Below, one piece after another: positions 38,489 to 47,482 of a DNA stretch of 64,000 nucleotides. The stretch comes from Desulfobulbus sp. (GTDB taxonomy: Bacteria > Desulfobacterota > Desulfobulbia > Desulfobulbales > Desulfobulbaceae): assembly GCF_030824455.1 (NCBI RefSeq), contig NZ_JAVBXR010000122.1, forward strand, positions 36,165-100,164. The letters run 5' to 3'. Position 1 is the first letter of the stretch. The number at the start of each line of letters is the position of its first letter. The position numbers and the translations under genes were made by a program. The notes beneath the pieces are model-generated. The model did no database searches. It was not told the DNA's origin and was given only the letters and a program-made list of their open reading frames with translations.

Positions 38489-39646
38489 ATGAGTAAACAC
38501 CCCCCCAGTTCCTATCGGTTTTATTCAGTTATCGTCGCACTTTTATGCCTATCAGGGTTGGGGGTCACTTTATATCTATCGTGGTCTCACTACCAGAGCT
38601 ATACCGACATAAATTATTCAAGCTTTTGTGCTATCAGCCAAACAATCAATTGTGATACGGTTGCCCAAAGCCCATGGTCTATTCTTTTTGGTCTCCCTGT
38701 TGCTGTTTGGGGAGTGATAGGATATCTTCTTTTTGCCCTCCTCCTCATACCAACATATAGATATTCTTTAGTGATGGCATCAAGGTGGAGTGTTCTCACT
38801 ATCCTAAGTTTGGTCTTTTCAATCATCTCCGTTTATTTTGGATACATAACAGCAATAAAAATTCACGCCTACTGCATTCTATGTATTTCAAGCTACACTA
38901 TCAGCTTAATGCTCTTTTTTTTCTCTTGGATCACACATCGTCGGTTCGGTAACGGCACCATTGTTGCAAATATTAGAACATCCATCCTTTACTTAAAATC
39001 CAGCACGCCAAACAAAATCATATTTTCTGTTTTTTTTACAACTGTTGCAATTGCCATAATCAGCACACCTCATTATTGGCAATATTCTCCGCCACCCCTA
39101 AGCAAAAGTATTTTAACGGGCATCACAAAAGAAGGCCACCCTTGGATTGGAGCAGAACAACCCAAACTCACCATAGATGAGTATACAGACTATCAATGCT
39201 TCCAATGCTATAAAACCCATTATAACATTCGACAACTTATTGCCAAATATCCAGATCGTATTCGTCTAGTTCACCATCATTACCCTATGGACAATGAAGT
39301 AAATTCTGTTATTGTCCCCGAACCTTTTCACGTAGGGTCTGGAAAAATGGCTCAATTGGCCATCTATGCATTAAGCAAACAGAAGTTCTGGCAAACAAAT
39401 GATCTACTCTACGAACTTGGCCGCAACAAAAAATCATTTAACCTCAAAATAGTTTCTGAAAAAATTGAAATACCAGAAGAAGAACTTGCCTGGGCATTAG
39501 AATCAAAAGAAGTAAAAGAAATTTTACGGTATGATGTATGGCATGGAATGAAATTGGGCATAACAGGAACGCCCGCATTTGTAATCGAAGGCAAAGTATA
39601 TAGCGGCACTATTCCACCGGAAATTATAAAGGGAATTTTATATTAA
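38489..39646 (+). CDS. Vitamin K epoxide reductase (VKOR)-DsbA-like thioredoxin fusion
   Basis: 385-residue disulfide-forming membrane protein. The N-terminal VKOR domain has four to five helices (about 10-150) with the loop cysteines (SSFC and TINC), the conserved SPWSILFGLPVAVWG segment, and the redox motif CILC. After another helix (about 175-195) comes a periplasmic thioredoxin-fold domain with active site CFQC and cis-Pro loop GITGTPAF. Such fusions pass electrons from DsbA-type domains to quinones. The gene is AT-rich and has no clear ribosome site. It lies directly behind pilA and upstream of a decayed glycosyltransferase. Likely substrates are pilus proteins with cysteines; that is inference. 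Confidence 0.9.
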   Translation: MSKHPPSSYRFYSVIVALLCLSGLGVTLYLSWSHYQSYTDINYSSFCAISQTINCDTVAQSPWSILFGLPVAVWGVIGYLLFALLLIPTYRYSLVMASRWSVLTILSLVFSIISVYFGYITAIKIHAYCILCISSYTISLMLFFFSWITHRRFGNGTIVANIRTSILYLKSSTPNKIIFSVFFTTVAIAIISTPHYWQYSPPPLSKSILTGITKEGHPWIGAEQPKLTIDEYTDYQCFQCYKTHYNIRQLIAKYPDRIRLVHHHYPMDNEVNSVIVPEPFHVGSGKMAQLAIYALSKQKFWQTNDLLYELGRNKKSFNLKIVSEKIEIPEEELAWALESKEVKEILRYDVWHGMKLGITGTPAFVIEGKVYSGTIPPEIIKGILY

Positions 39647-39659
39647 AAGACTTGTCTTC

Positions 39660-39960
39660 ATTAAAGAAGCTACATCTACCTTTCATCCTCTACACATTGC
39701 TCATTTTGCTGATTGGGAAATTCTCATCCTTGCTTCGGTGCCTCCAATCAGTAGAGATGCACTCAGCAATCACTTCTTTGCACCCGAGACTTTGCCTTCA
39801 GCACGGTGGTATAGATAAGATCCCAGAGATTTCCTTCTCTTACTACCAAATTAACTCGACCAGCTGTACCTGTTGCCGCTTTGGTTGGATTTACCCCCTT
39901 CTCTGCCGGGCACACAATCAACTCCCTGTTGTTTTCATGGCGTCGGCTGTATAATGGCAA
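39660..39960 (+). pseudogene. Decayed, internally deleted copy of the GT-C glycosyltransferase at 40818
   Basis: Across shifting frames the translation recovers SVPPISRDALSNHFFAPE, close to SVPPVDRDALTHHLFVPK of the intact gene at 40818, then a (H)GGIDKIPEISFSYYQIN-like stretch close to HGGIYEIPEIPFSYYPMN, and next VAALVGFTPF, reminiscent of MAALTSFSPW about 180 residues later in the intact protein. So the copy has frameshifts and a large internal deletion. It occupies the 353-base gap between the VKOR gene and mntA. Confidence 0.75.
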
Positions 39961-39999
39961 AGCAACCGACCAGAAAAAATTCAGATCCAAGCTGATGCC

Positions 40000-40419
40000 A
40001 TGGCACGCAATCACAAGCAAACACAAACCCTCCCCCCCAATAACATCACCGCCGTTTGTCGAGCACTCAGTGCCGAGCCCAACCTGGAGTTTGCCGTTCT
40101 GATTGGCAGCCGTGCCGACAATCGTCACACCTCAAACAGCGACTGGGACATTGCCTTGCAATGGCAAAAAGACATGAACTGGCTGGAGCAACTGAGCCGC
40201 ACCGAAACCCTGCGCCATAACTTGGCCAGCGCACTGGCACTTCCTGCAAATGCCATTGATCTCATAGACACCCCTTGGGCAAGCTTGGCAATGCGTGCTG
40301 AAATCGCCGAAAACGGGATTGCCCTCATGGGCGAGGACGGACTGCCCTGGCAACGATTTCTGCGGAGAACATGGCGAGAGCTGGAAGACCATTATTGGCA
40401 GGAGATCTATGCGCACTGA
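40000..40419 (+). CDS. mntA: MNT-type nucleotidyltransferase antitoxin
   Basis: 139 residues with the minimal nucleotidyltransferase motif GSRADNRHTSNSDWD, including the GS and DxD metal-binding pairs. MntA proteins neutralise HepT by transferring AMP to a tyrosine. The hepT start overlaps its end by 11 bases, typical of these modules. The pair lies between the decayed and the intact copy of a glycosyltransferase. Confidence 0.9.
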   Translation: MARNHKQTQTLPPNNITAVCRALSAEPNLEFAVLIGSRADNRHTSNSDWDIALQWQKDMNWLEQLSRTETLRHNLASALALPANAIDLIDTPWASLAMRAEIAENGIALMGEDGLPWQRFLRRTWRELEDHYWQEIYAH

Positions 40420-40831
40420 CCTGTACCATGCTGAAACCAAACGTATCGCCACTCAACAAGGCGCCTTGTTGGACGAAGCCCGTTCTCGTCTGCTTGCCTC
40501 GCAGCCTCTCTCGCCTCTTGAACAAAACGGCGTGCTGCATGGGCTCCAAGTGCTGATCGAAAATGCCATCGGCAAAGCCAAGCAGCAGCTCAAGGTACGG
40601 GACAAAGAAGTGCCCATTTCCGCTTACGACGCCTTTGCAACCTTGGCCCTGACAGGGCTCATCAGCCAGGAAAAACTGCCTGAATGGCACGGCATCATTG
40701 GTCTCCGCAACCGTATTGTTCACGATTACATGAATGTGGATATGGATAAAATCCTCGATCTGGTCAGCCAGGGCCACTATGCACTCCTGCTCGACTTTCT
40801 CATGGCCCCAATGAACAATGAAACTACCTGA
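40409..40831 (+). CDS. hepT: HepT-like HEPN toxin (RNase)
   Basis: 140-residue helical HEPN protein from ATG 40409 (ribosome site AGGAG). It contains the exact R-x4-H-x-Y motif (RNRIVHDY): Arg and His form the RNase site and the Tyr is the residue AMPylated by MntA in studied systems. It overlaps mntA upstream and the GT-C gene downstream (14 bases), so all three are translationally coupled. Confidence 0.9.
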   Translation: MRTDLYHAETKRIATQQGALLDEARSRLLASQPLSPLEQNGVLHGLQVLIENAIGKAKQQLKVRDKEVPISAYDAFATLALTGLISQEKLPEWHGIIGLRNRIVHDYMNVDMDKILDLVSQGHYALLLDFLMAPMNNETT

Positions 40832-42470
40832 AAAGGCCCTGACCTGGGGCCTGATCCTACTGCTGCTTGCCCTGATTATCGCCACCATTATCCTCGGCTC
40901 GGTGCCGCCCGTTGACCGGGACGCCCTCACCCACCACCTTTTCGTCCCCAAACTGTGGCTCAAGCACGGCGGCATCTACGAGATTCCAGAGATCCCTTTC
41001 TCGTATTACCCGATGAATCTCGACTTGCTGTATACGATCCCTCTCTATTTCGGCAACGACATCATACCGAAATACATTCACTATTTTTTCGCCCTGCTTA
41101 CCGGACTGCTGCTGTACCGGCATCTCAAGAAACGGTTGGGCGTGCACTACGGATTGCTTGGCGCGCTCTTTTTCCTTTCTGTTCCGATTATCGTCAAATT
41201 GTCCATCACGGTCTATGTCGATCTGGGGGTTGTTTTTTTCACAACGGCTTCTTTACTCTTGCTGCTCCACTGGTCGGAACAAAATTTCAAGTGGCGCTCG
41301 CTTGTGCTGGCGGGACTCTGCTGCGGGTTGGCCGCAGGAACGAAGTACAACGGCCTGATTTCAATTGTCGTCCTCACTCTCTTTGTGCCGATTATCTACC
41401 AACAAAACACCCGCAAGGAAAAACAGAGCAACGGCAAAGCGCTGCTTTGGGGTTGCGTCTTTGGCATGGCCGCTTTGACTTCCTTTTCCCCTTGGCTTAT
41501 CCGGAACTACGCCTGGACGGGCAACCCCATCTATCCCTTGCACAACTCGCTGTTTCAGAAACTGCACCAATCGAACGATAATCAGCAAGGGACTGATTCC
41601 GCCAGCCTGGCAAACACCCTGCAACAAATCAGCCATCAAGGCAGCAATGCCTTTGTCGGACGAAAAATCCTTTACAACGAATCCTGGTGGCAGTCCCTGT
41701 TACTGCCGTTCCGTTTTTTCTATGAAGGCAAAGACGACGACCCCCGCTACTTCGACGGCAAATTGACGCCCTTTCTCCTGGTCCTGCCTGCCCTAGCCTT
41801 TCTCTTCCGGCCCCCTGGCGCCCAACAACGGCGGGAACAAAATTTTCTCCTATCGTTTGCCCTGCTCTATTTTTTCCTCACCTTTTTTCAGGAGGCAATG
41901 CGCATCCGCTACATCGTGCCCATTGTTCCACCCTTGGTCATTCTTTCTATGTATGGGGTCCATAGTCTCCTTAACAAAATCCGTTTATCGTCAAGGACAG
42001 CTATTTTACGAATAACAGCGATCATTTTTTCAGCAGTCTGCCTACCGGGTTTCATGTTGTGGTATAACGGACAATATATTACGAATCAATTTTTCGCTGT
42101 TAATCCTTTGTCGTATCTACAAGGAAAGGTCAGCAGGGACGAATACATCACCACCTTTCGACCCGAATACCTAGCCATACAATGGCTCAATAAACACACC
42201 ACCATGAACAATCGCGTCCTCTGCATTTTCCTCGGAAACCGTGGATACTACATGAATTTCTCTCCAATTTTCTTAAATCCTTATGATGGCCCCTTTCCGA
42301 CCCATGCGAACAATAACAAGTATATAATAACTAGAGATGACATGTTCCTGAATTGGCTTGAATACGCAAACAAAAAAAACATTATAAACGACCTTCCCAT
42401 TAGACGAGAAAACCTACTATATTCTATCAATGGTCACTCAATTTATAGATCTGACGATACAGCCCGTTAA
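40818..42470 (+). CDS. GT-C type membrane glycosyltransferase (GT39/ArnT-like)
   Basis: 550 residues with about ten membrane helices. Helix 1 (about 10-28) leads to the first periplasmic loop with the acidic motif PPVDRDALTHH, typical of dolichyl/undecaprenyl-phosphate sugar-using GT-C enzymes, and GTKYNGL follows later. The C-terminal region is a soluble-looking periplasmic part. Likely transfers a sugar from a lipid carrier to a glycan, lipid or protein outside the membrane. A decayed relative lies upstream at 39660; the start overlaps hepT. The 3' third is AT-richer. Glycosylation of the nearby pilin is possible but unproven. Confidence 0.82.
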   Translation: MKLPEKALTWGLILLLLALIIATIILGSVPPVDRDALTHHLFVPKLWLKHGGIYEIPEIPFSYYPMNLDLLYTIPLYFGNDIIPKYIHYFFALLTGLLLYRHLKKRLGVHYGLLGALFFLSVPIIVKLSITVYVDLGVVFFTTASLLLLLHWSEQNFKWRSLVLAGLCCGLAAGTKYNGLISIVVLTLFVPIIYQQNTRKEKQSNGKALLWGCVFGMAALTSFSPWLIRNYAWTGNPIYPLHNSLFQKLHQSNDNQQGTDSASLANTLQQISHQGSNAFVGRKILYNESWWQSLLLPFRFFYEGKDDDPRYFDGKLTPFLLVLPALAFLFRPPGAQQRREQNFLLSFALLYFFLTFFQEAMRIRYIVPIVPPLVILSMYGVHSLLNKIRLSSRTAILRITAIIFSAVCLPGFMLWYNGQYITNQFFAVNPLSYLQGKVSRDEYITTFRPEYLAIQWLNKHTTMNNRVLCIFLGNRGYYMNFSPIFLNPYDGPFPTHANNNKYIITRDDMFLNWLEYANKKNIINDLPIRRENLLYSINGHSIYRSDDTAR

Positions 42471-42478
42471 CAAATCAG

Positions 42479-43618
42479 TTACAACACCCCTAAGCTACTC
42501 CTCTCAATCACCTCTTCAAACAATTGCATATTTTGCTGGGCAACCATATCGATAGCAAATGTACTGGCCATTAATAAGTGATTTGAATCAGACATCGCTT
42601 TCCATCTTTCGATAGTCAAGCTCAAAGCTTCCAATAAGGCCAAATAAATTTGGTCGACGGATCCCTGATCGCATACCCATCCATTATCGTTGGATAAATA
42701 TCTGTCGATTCCATTGCATCTAGTAACTAGACAAGGCAACCCAAAGGATAATGCCTCCAATACAGCATTAGACAACCCCTCATATCGAGAAGGCAAGACA
42801 AACAAATGCGCATCGATCAATTCTTTTTGCACTATAGACTGAGGTTGCTTGCCAAGAAAATGAACCTGCTGTTTCAAACCCATCTTTTCAGCCATATACT
42901 CAAGCCGTGATCTTTCCGGACCATCTCCTATTAATTTGAGCTCGAAATCAGGGCCGGTATTCATTAACCTGGCAAGTACGGTGAGCAACGTATCCAGGCC
43001 CTTCTGATACACTAACCGCCCGACAAATAATATTTTTTTTACGCGAGAAATAGGTCCTGAGGCCCTTAACACAGGTATCGGCACACCATTTGGAATACTG
43101 GCCGCCCGACAAGGCTGCACACCAATGGCCGCAAGCGATTCCCGGATTCCTGGAGCAATAAAATTTATACAATCACACTGACGGTTGAGTATTCCCACTA
43201 TTGCGCGACTTGCTGGGAGTGAGCGCAGAAAAGCCATATCAGCTTTATCCTCGTCGCCTGCAGCGGCAGGCACTGCCACCAAAGGCAGTTTGATTAACTT
43301 CATACTTTTAAGTAATGCTATACTAATGGCAGCTTCACCAAGAAAGCGACAGTATAGCAAATCATAATCATTCCGATTCTTAATGAGATAACAGGACAAC
43401 GAGAAAAAATATGTCGCTCCACGCAACAACTTGCCTCCACGATAAAACACCGGCAACCGAATGAGCCGGACACCCGCCTCACTCTTTTCAGGAATTCGGT
43501 GTCCGGCGATCACGACCGAATGCCCCATAGACACCCAGGAAGTCGCCAATCGCCAAGTTTGCATTTCAGCACCACCGATGACATAGGGTGGCACATCAGA
43601 AAAAGCCAAAATTCTCAT
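42479..43618 (-). CDS. Glycosyltransferase family 4 protein
   Basis: 379 residues, GT-B fold. The N-terminal acceptor half begins ILAFSDVPPYVIGGAEMQTWRLA; the nucleotide-sugar half has ILFVGRLVYQKGLDTLL and the retaining EX7E-type region RYEGLSNAVLEALSFGLPCLVT. The ATG overlaps the stop of the asparagine synthase gene (ATGA). Last gene of the minus-strand polysaccharide run; convergent with the GT-C gene, 8 bases apart. Sugar and linkage are not predictable. Confidence 0.88.
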   Translation of the reverse strand: MRILAFSDVPPYVIGGAEMQTWRLATSWVSMGHSVVIAGHRIPEKSEAGVRLIRLPVFYRGGKLLRGATYFFSLSCYLIKNRNDYDLLYCRFLGEAAISIALLKSMKLIKLPLVAVPAAAGDEDKADMAFLRSLPASRAIVGILNRQCDCINFIAPGIRESLAAIGVQPCRAASIPNGVPIPVLRASGPISRVKKILFVGRLVYQKGLDTLLTVLARLMNTGPDFELKLIGDGPERSRLEYMAEKMGLKQQVHFLGKQPQSIVQKELIDAHLFVLPSRYEGLSNAVLEALSFGLPCLVTRCNGIDRYLSNDNGWVCDQGSVDQIYLALLEALSLTIERWKAMSDSNHLLMASTFAIDMVAQQNMQLFEEVIERSSLGVL

Positions 43619-45516
43619 GGCCGCCACTTCTCAAACCAAGCGAGCAGCATCAGCATGTTCCAAAGCAAATATCCGGCATTGATGTTTCCTTGCTGGTGCT
43701 GACGCCAAATTCTGTTTACAGCATCATACGAGAATCCCGGACACAGCCCGACTACTTGAGAAGAAAGTAAATTTTCCGCCCAATCACATAAAGGGCCTCG
43801 TAGCCAACCATCAAGAGGAACACCAAATCCCTGTTTGGGGCGATCAAACATAGAGTTGGGCAGATATCGACCGAGCACTTGCCGTAACATCCACTTTCCT
43901 TTACTATTTCGATATTTATAAGTCGACGGCAGGCTCCATGCCCACTCCACGACATGGTGATCCAAAAACGGCGCACGCATCTCCAGGCTCACCGACATGC
44001 TTGCTCTATCCACCTTAACCAAAATATCATCCGGCAAATATTGTGTTTGATCTCGGTACATCATCCGATCCATTCGCCCCATTGGACAATTGGGCAGTTG
44101 CGACAACAACTCCCAAACCGGAGGCGTACCGACAAGAAATATATCCGGATTGGGCAAAACTGAACCAAACGCCAAATAAAAAGCATCGAAGTCAGGGGCC
44201 GCAAGCCGTTGTCCAAATCGCCAAAAACGGTAATTCTTCACGGATTTTTGGCTAACTTGGCCTGCCAACCAACGCCTGAATTTAATTGGACACCGTCCAT
44301 ACCAATTCCACAATTTTGGAGCGATGCGATAACGATCATAACCGAAGAATAACTCGTCTCCGCCATCCCCACTCAATGCAACCGTTACATGCTGTTTTAG
44401 CATTTTTGACACAAGCAAGGTGGGGATTTGAGAGGAATCGGCGAACGGCTCATCGTAAACCGATGACAGTTGAGGGATCAGATTCAGAGCATCCTGCGGC
44501 CCCAATACAATCTCCGTGTGATCGGTTCCAAGATGCGCAGCAACCCTCCTCGCAAAGAGGGATTCATCATAAGCAGCTTCTTTAAAACCGACCGTGAAAG
44601 TTTTTATCGGTCTGTTTGATGACGCTTGCATGAGTGCTGCAATAAGCGAGGAGTCGATCCCTCCCGAAAGGCACATACCGAGTGGAACATCGGCGATCAT
44701 GCGCTGTTCAACCGTTCGCTTCAACAACCCATCCAGTTCGCCAGTGATATCCTCATTTCTACGAGAATCACTTCTGCGTGCTGTGATGCCGTCCGATACC
44801 TTATCGGGTAGTGACCAATAGCAACGTAGTTTTGAGATAAACTCGGAAACTGCCACGCCAGCATGGCAGTCATTCACGTGGAGCCAAAGATAATGTGCAG
44901 GGGGCAGTTTAAACACACCCCTAAGGATCGAACAAGGTGCTGGTATATAGCCTAGACTTAGGAAAAGAGGGATAGCATCCGAATTAAGTGGTAAATTATA
45001 TGCTCGAAGAAATGGTTTGAGTTCGGAGCCAAAATGAATAGATCTTCCTACCCATCCAACATACAGGGGCTTTTCCCCTATGCGGTCCCTGGCCAAGCAC
45101 AACCGTTTGTCTCGACTATCCCACAATGCAAAGGCAAACATTCCGTTCAGTTGACTAAGGGCTTTCTGTATTCCCCAATTTTCAATCGCCGCCAGCAGTG
45201 TCTCGGTGTCACTCGTCCCCTTGAATAAGAGACTCTCTCGTTCTTGCAACAGAGCTCGACGAATCTCAAGATGATTGTAAATTTCGCCATTATAGGCGAT
45301 CACATATCGTCCAGTCGACGAGACCATTGGCTGGTGTCCTCGCGGCGAAAGATCAAGAATCGCAAGCCGTCGGTGAGCCATGCCAAAGCCAACCATCTGA
45401 TCTATGTAGACACCGGCATCATCAGGTCCACGGTGGCGGATGGAATTGGCAGCCGCCTCAAGCCATTCGGGGTCAACAGGTGATTCTGGGGAGAAAACAC
45501 CTACAAAACCACACAT
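43615..45516 (-). CDS. asnB: Asparagine synthase (glutamine-hydrolysing), polysaccharide-cluster type
   Basis: 633 residues. Cys2 is the glutaminase nucleophile (MCGFVGVF), followed by SIRHRGPDDAGVY and the GATase II fold; the synthetase half has the PP-loop LSGGIDSSLIAAL (about residues 270-282) and the GDGGDELFFGYDRY motif. Genes of this type are common in exopolysaccharide clusters, where they may amidate a sugar acid or modify another component rather than make asparagine; that is inference. Start overlaps the upstream methyltransferase stop (TAATG). Confidence 0.92.
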   Translation of the reverse strand: MCGFVGVFSPESPVDPEWLEAAANSIRHRGPDDAGVYIDQMVGFGMAHRRLAILDLSPRGHQPMVSSTGRYVIAYNGEIYNHLEIRRALLQERESLLFKGTSDTETLLAAIENWGIQKALSQLNGMFAFALWDSRDKRLCLARDRIGEKPLYVGWVGRSIHFGSELKPFLRAYNLPLNSDAIPLFLSLGYIPAPCSILRGVFKLPPAHYLWLHVNDCHAGVAVSEFISKLRCYWSLPDKVSDGITARRSDSRRNEDITGELDGLLKRTVEQRMIADVPLGMCLSGGIDSSLIAALMQASSNRPIKTFTVGFKEAAYDESLFARRVAAHLGTDHTEIVLGPQDALNLIPQLSSVYDEPFADSSQIPTLLVSKMLKQHVTVALSGDGGDELFFGYDRYRIAPKLWNWYGRCPIKFRRWLAGQVSQKSVKNYRFWRFGQRLAAPDFDAFYLAFGSVLPNPDIFLVGTPPVWELLSQLPNCPMGRMDRMMYRDQTQYLPDDILVKVDRASMSVSLEMRAPFLDHHVVEWAWSLPSTYKYRNSKGKWMLRQVLGRYLPNSMFDRPKQGFGVPLDGWLRGPLCDWAENLLSSQVVGLCPGFSYDAVNRIWRQHQQGNINAGYLLWNMLMLLAWFEKWRP

Positions 45517-46364
45517 TATAGCTCACCCGCATTTTCATCGTTCTTGCGGAAAACAAATTGATTACACCCTGTGCCTCCTCCAATTGTTGTCAGATATTCA
45601 AGGCTGAATCCGATCTTTTTTACAGCCATAAAGATCTCTTCCGGTCTGGCATATTCATAGGGAAACCCACCAACCCAATCCACCAAGTCGTGCCGTGCGG
45701 ACATCCCTCTAGACCGATCTCCATAAATTTTCCAACTGTGCAAGAGATCCCCTGCCAATAAACCGCGAATGAACCAGCCTGATCGCAACCGTGTAAACCC
45801 ATAACTTAGAAGCACCGGCCGTAAAAAAGGATATTTGACGTACATCGACTTTATATGCCACCACAACCTGCTTGTCCTGCCCGCGTCATTGTAGATAGCA
45901 ATAAAGAATTTCCCTTGAGGCCTAACCAAAGAAGCAACGTTTTCGATAGCCTGCCACATTTCACCCGTATGGTGCAACACACCCCAAGAGTACACAATGT
46001 CATGCTTTCCCAACGAGGTCAGAAATGTTCTGTCAAGCACCGAACCCTCTATTACGGTCCAATCAGAATCGTCAGAGAAATACCGTGTCTTTAAAAAGTT
46101 TGCGCAACGGACAGCCTCGGTATCGTAATCAAACGAAACAACCTTTGCCCCTAGTCGTCGAGCCGCCAAAGAAAACAACCCACTCCCACAACCGGCGTCC
46201 AGAAAAAGGAGATTATCCCAGGACGTTATGCCCAGATATTCTTGCAGCGACAACTCAGCCTGGAGAATACGGGCTTCGGAAAGATCCACCAAAAACCTTT
46301 GCCAGTTGGCCCCGAAGCCAAATCGTTGTCCTTGTTCTATCTCTTGCTGATAATTGCTTGTCAT
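45516..46364 (-). CDS. Class I SAM-dependent methyltransferase
   Basis: 282 residues with the SAM-binding loop FLDAGCGSGLFSLAARRLGA and the acidic residue in VVSFDYDTEAV. SWGVLHHTGEMWQAI is the typical post-II motif of small-molecule and glycan methyltransferases. Ribosome site GGAGG overlaps the end of the upstream glycosyltransferase gene; its own stop overlaps asnB. Likely methylates a sugar or intermediate of the cluster. Confidence 0.88.
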   Translation of the reverse strand: MTSNYQQEIEQGQRFGFGANWQRFLVDLSEARILQAELSLQEYLGITSWDNLLFLDAGCGSGLFSLAARRLGAKVVSFDYDTEAVRCANFLKTRYFSDDSDWTVIEGSVLDRTFLTSLGKHDIVYSWGVLHHTGEMWQAIENVASLVRPQGKFFIAIYNDAGRTSRLWWHIKSMYVKYPFLRPVLLSYGFTRLRSGWFIRGLLAGDLLHSWKIYGDRSRGMSARHDLVDWVGGFPYEYARPEEIFMAVKKIGFSLEYLTTIGGGTGCNQFVFRKNDENAGEL

Positions 46365-46366
46365 AG

Positions 46367-47482
46367 TTATGCCTCCAAATTCTTAAAGCCCAACACTCGA
46401 AGATACTCATTGGTTACTTTTTCATGATCAAATCGTTCCAGTGCTTCTAAGCGGTCAAATCGCGGGTTTTCCCCGTTGAGGCTTTTTGCCATAGCTTCAG
46501 TCAATGCGGCATCATTGCCTACCGGAACAAGATGTCCATAACGGCCGTTGTCGAGAATTTCCTCAGGGCCGGAAGGACAGCGGGTCGACACCACCGGCAC
46601 ATTCAACGCCAAAGCCTCTATCAAGACATTCGGAAGTCCTTCAAAGCGAGAGGAAAGCACAAAAAGGTTTGCCCTAGCGATATAGGGGTAAGGATTGCCA
46701 ATGTAGCCTGGCAGCCATACATTTTTAGCTATTCCAAATTTATTCGCTAACCGTTCCAGGTGCACACGCTCCTCCCCTTCACCAAGAATGACCAGATGCG
46801 CGGGCAATTGCTTTTGGAGCTCGGTAAACGATCTCATCAGCATTGGAAAGTCTTTCTCATTGCTTAGCCGGCCAGCGGAGATCATTACCGGTAAAGAATC
46901 ATCCCAGGGAAACTTGATTGACTCTCTGGCCGATTCATTAATCTTTTCAAAAAAGACAGGGTTATATATTACACTAACATCATTGGTCGATAACCGTAGA
47001 GTTTGTATCAAACTTATTGCAGCCCCTTGGGAGACAGCCACAATTGCGTCGGCCAGTGGATAGAATTGTCTAGCCAATAATTTCGTCAACCAAGCGTCGA
47101 GATTAGAGCCATACCGACTTAGAGCATTTGCCAAATTCGTACGTTCGCTTAATACAAGCCGAGATTCGACATTGGAAAACTTATGAGCGATTACCAAAGC
47201 AATATTGGCATGCGTCAGGGCCGATAAGACTACCTTTGGTCTATTATCTCTTAAATAACGAACTAATGCCGGAACCGACCTGCTTGGCTTGGATTTTCCT
47301 AGGCAAATCAATTTTACCCCATCAGGAATCCTGGCTTGTCTAATTCCAGTTGGCTGCGCTACCAGCAAATCAACATTTAAACCATGTTGAACGAATAATC
47401 CCGAGAGCGCTAAAAATACTTTTTCCGCGCCGCCACGGGAAAGGGAGGGGAGAAATAGGGCTATATCAATGTTTGATCGCAC
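46367..47482 (-). CDS. Glycosyltransferase family 4 protein
   Basis: 371 residues, GT-B fold, with the characteristic FLPSLSRGGAEKVFLAL start, the donor-binding MISAGRLSNEKDFPMLMRSF and RFEGLPNVLIEALALNVPVVSTRCPSGPEEIL. This variant (SGPEEIL) resembles glycan chain GT4 enzymes such as those using GalNAc or Gal. The start is GTG and lies within the end of the preceding methyltransferase gene (17-base overlap). Confidence 0.88.
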   Translation of the reverse strand: MRSNIDIALFLPSLSRGGAEKVFLALSGLFVQHGLNVDLLVAQPTGIRQARIPDGVKLICLGKSKPSRSVPALVRYLRDNRPKVVLSALTHANIALVIAHKFSNVESRLVLSERTNLANALSRYGSNLDAWLTKLLARQFYPLADAIVAVSQGAAISLIQTLRLSTNDVSVIYNPVFFEKINESARESIKFPWDDSLPVMISAGRLSNEKDFPMLMRSFTELQKQLPAHLVILGEGEERVHLERLANKFGIAKNVWLPGYIGNPYPYIARANLFVLSSRFEGLPNVLIEALALNVPVVSTRCPSGPEEILDNGRYGHLVPVGNDAALTEAMAKSLNGENPRFDRLEALERFDHEKVTNEYLRVLGFKNLEA

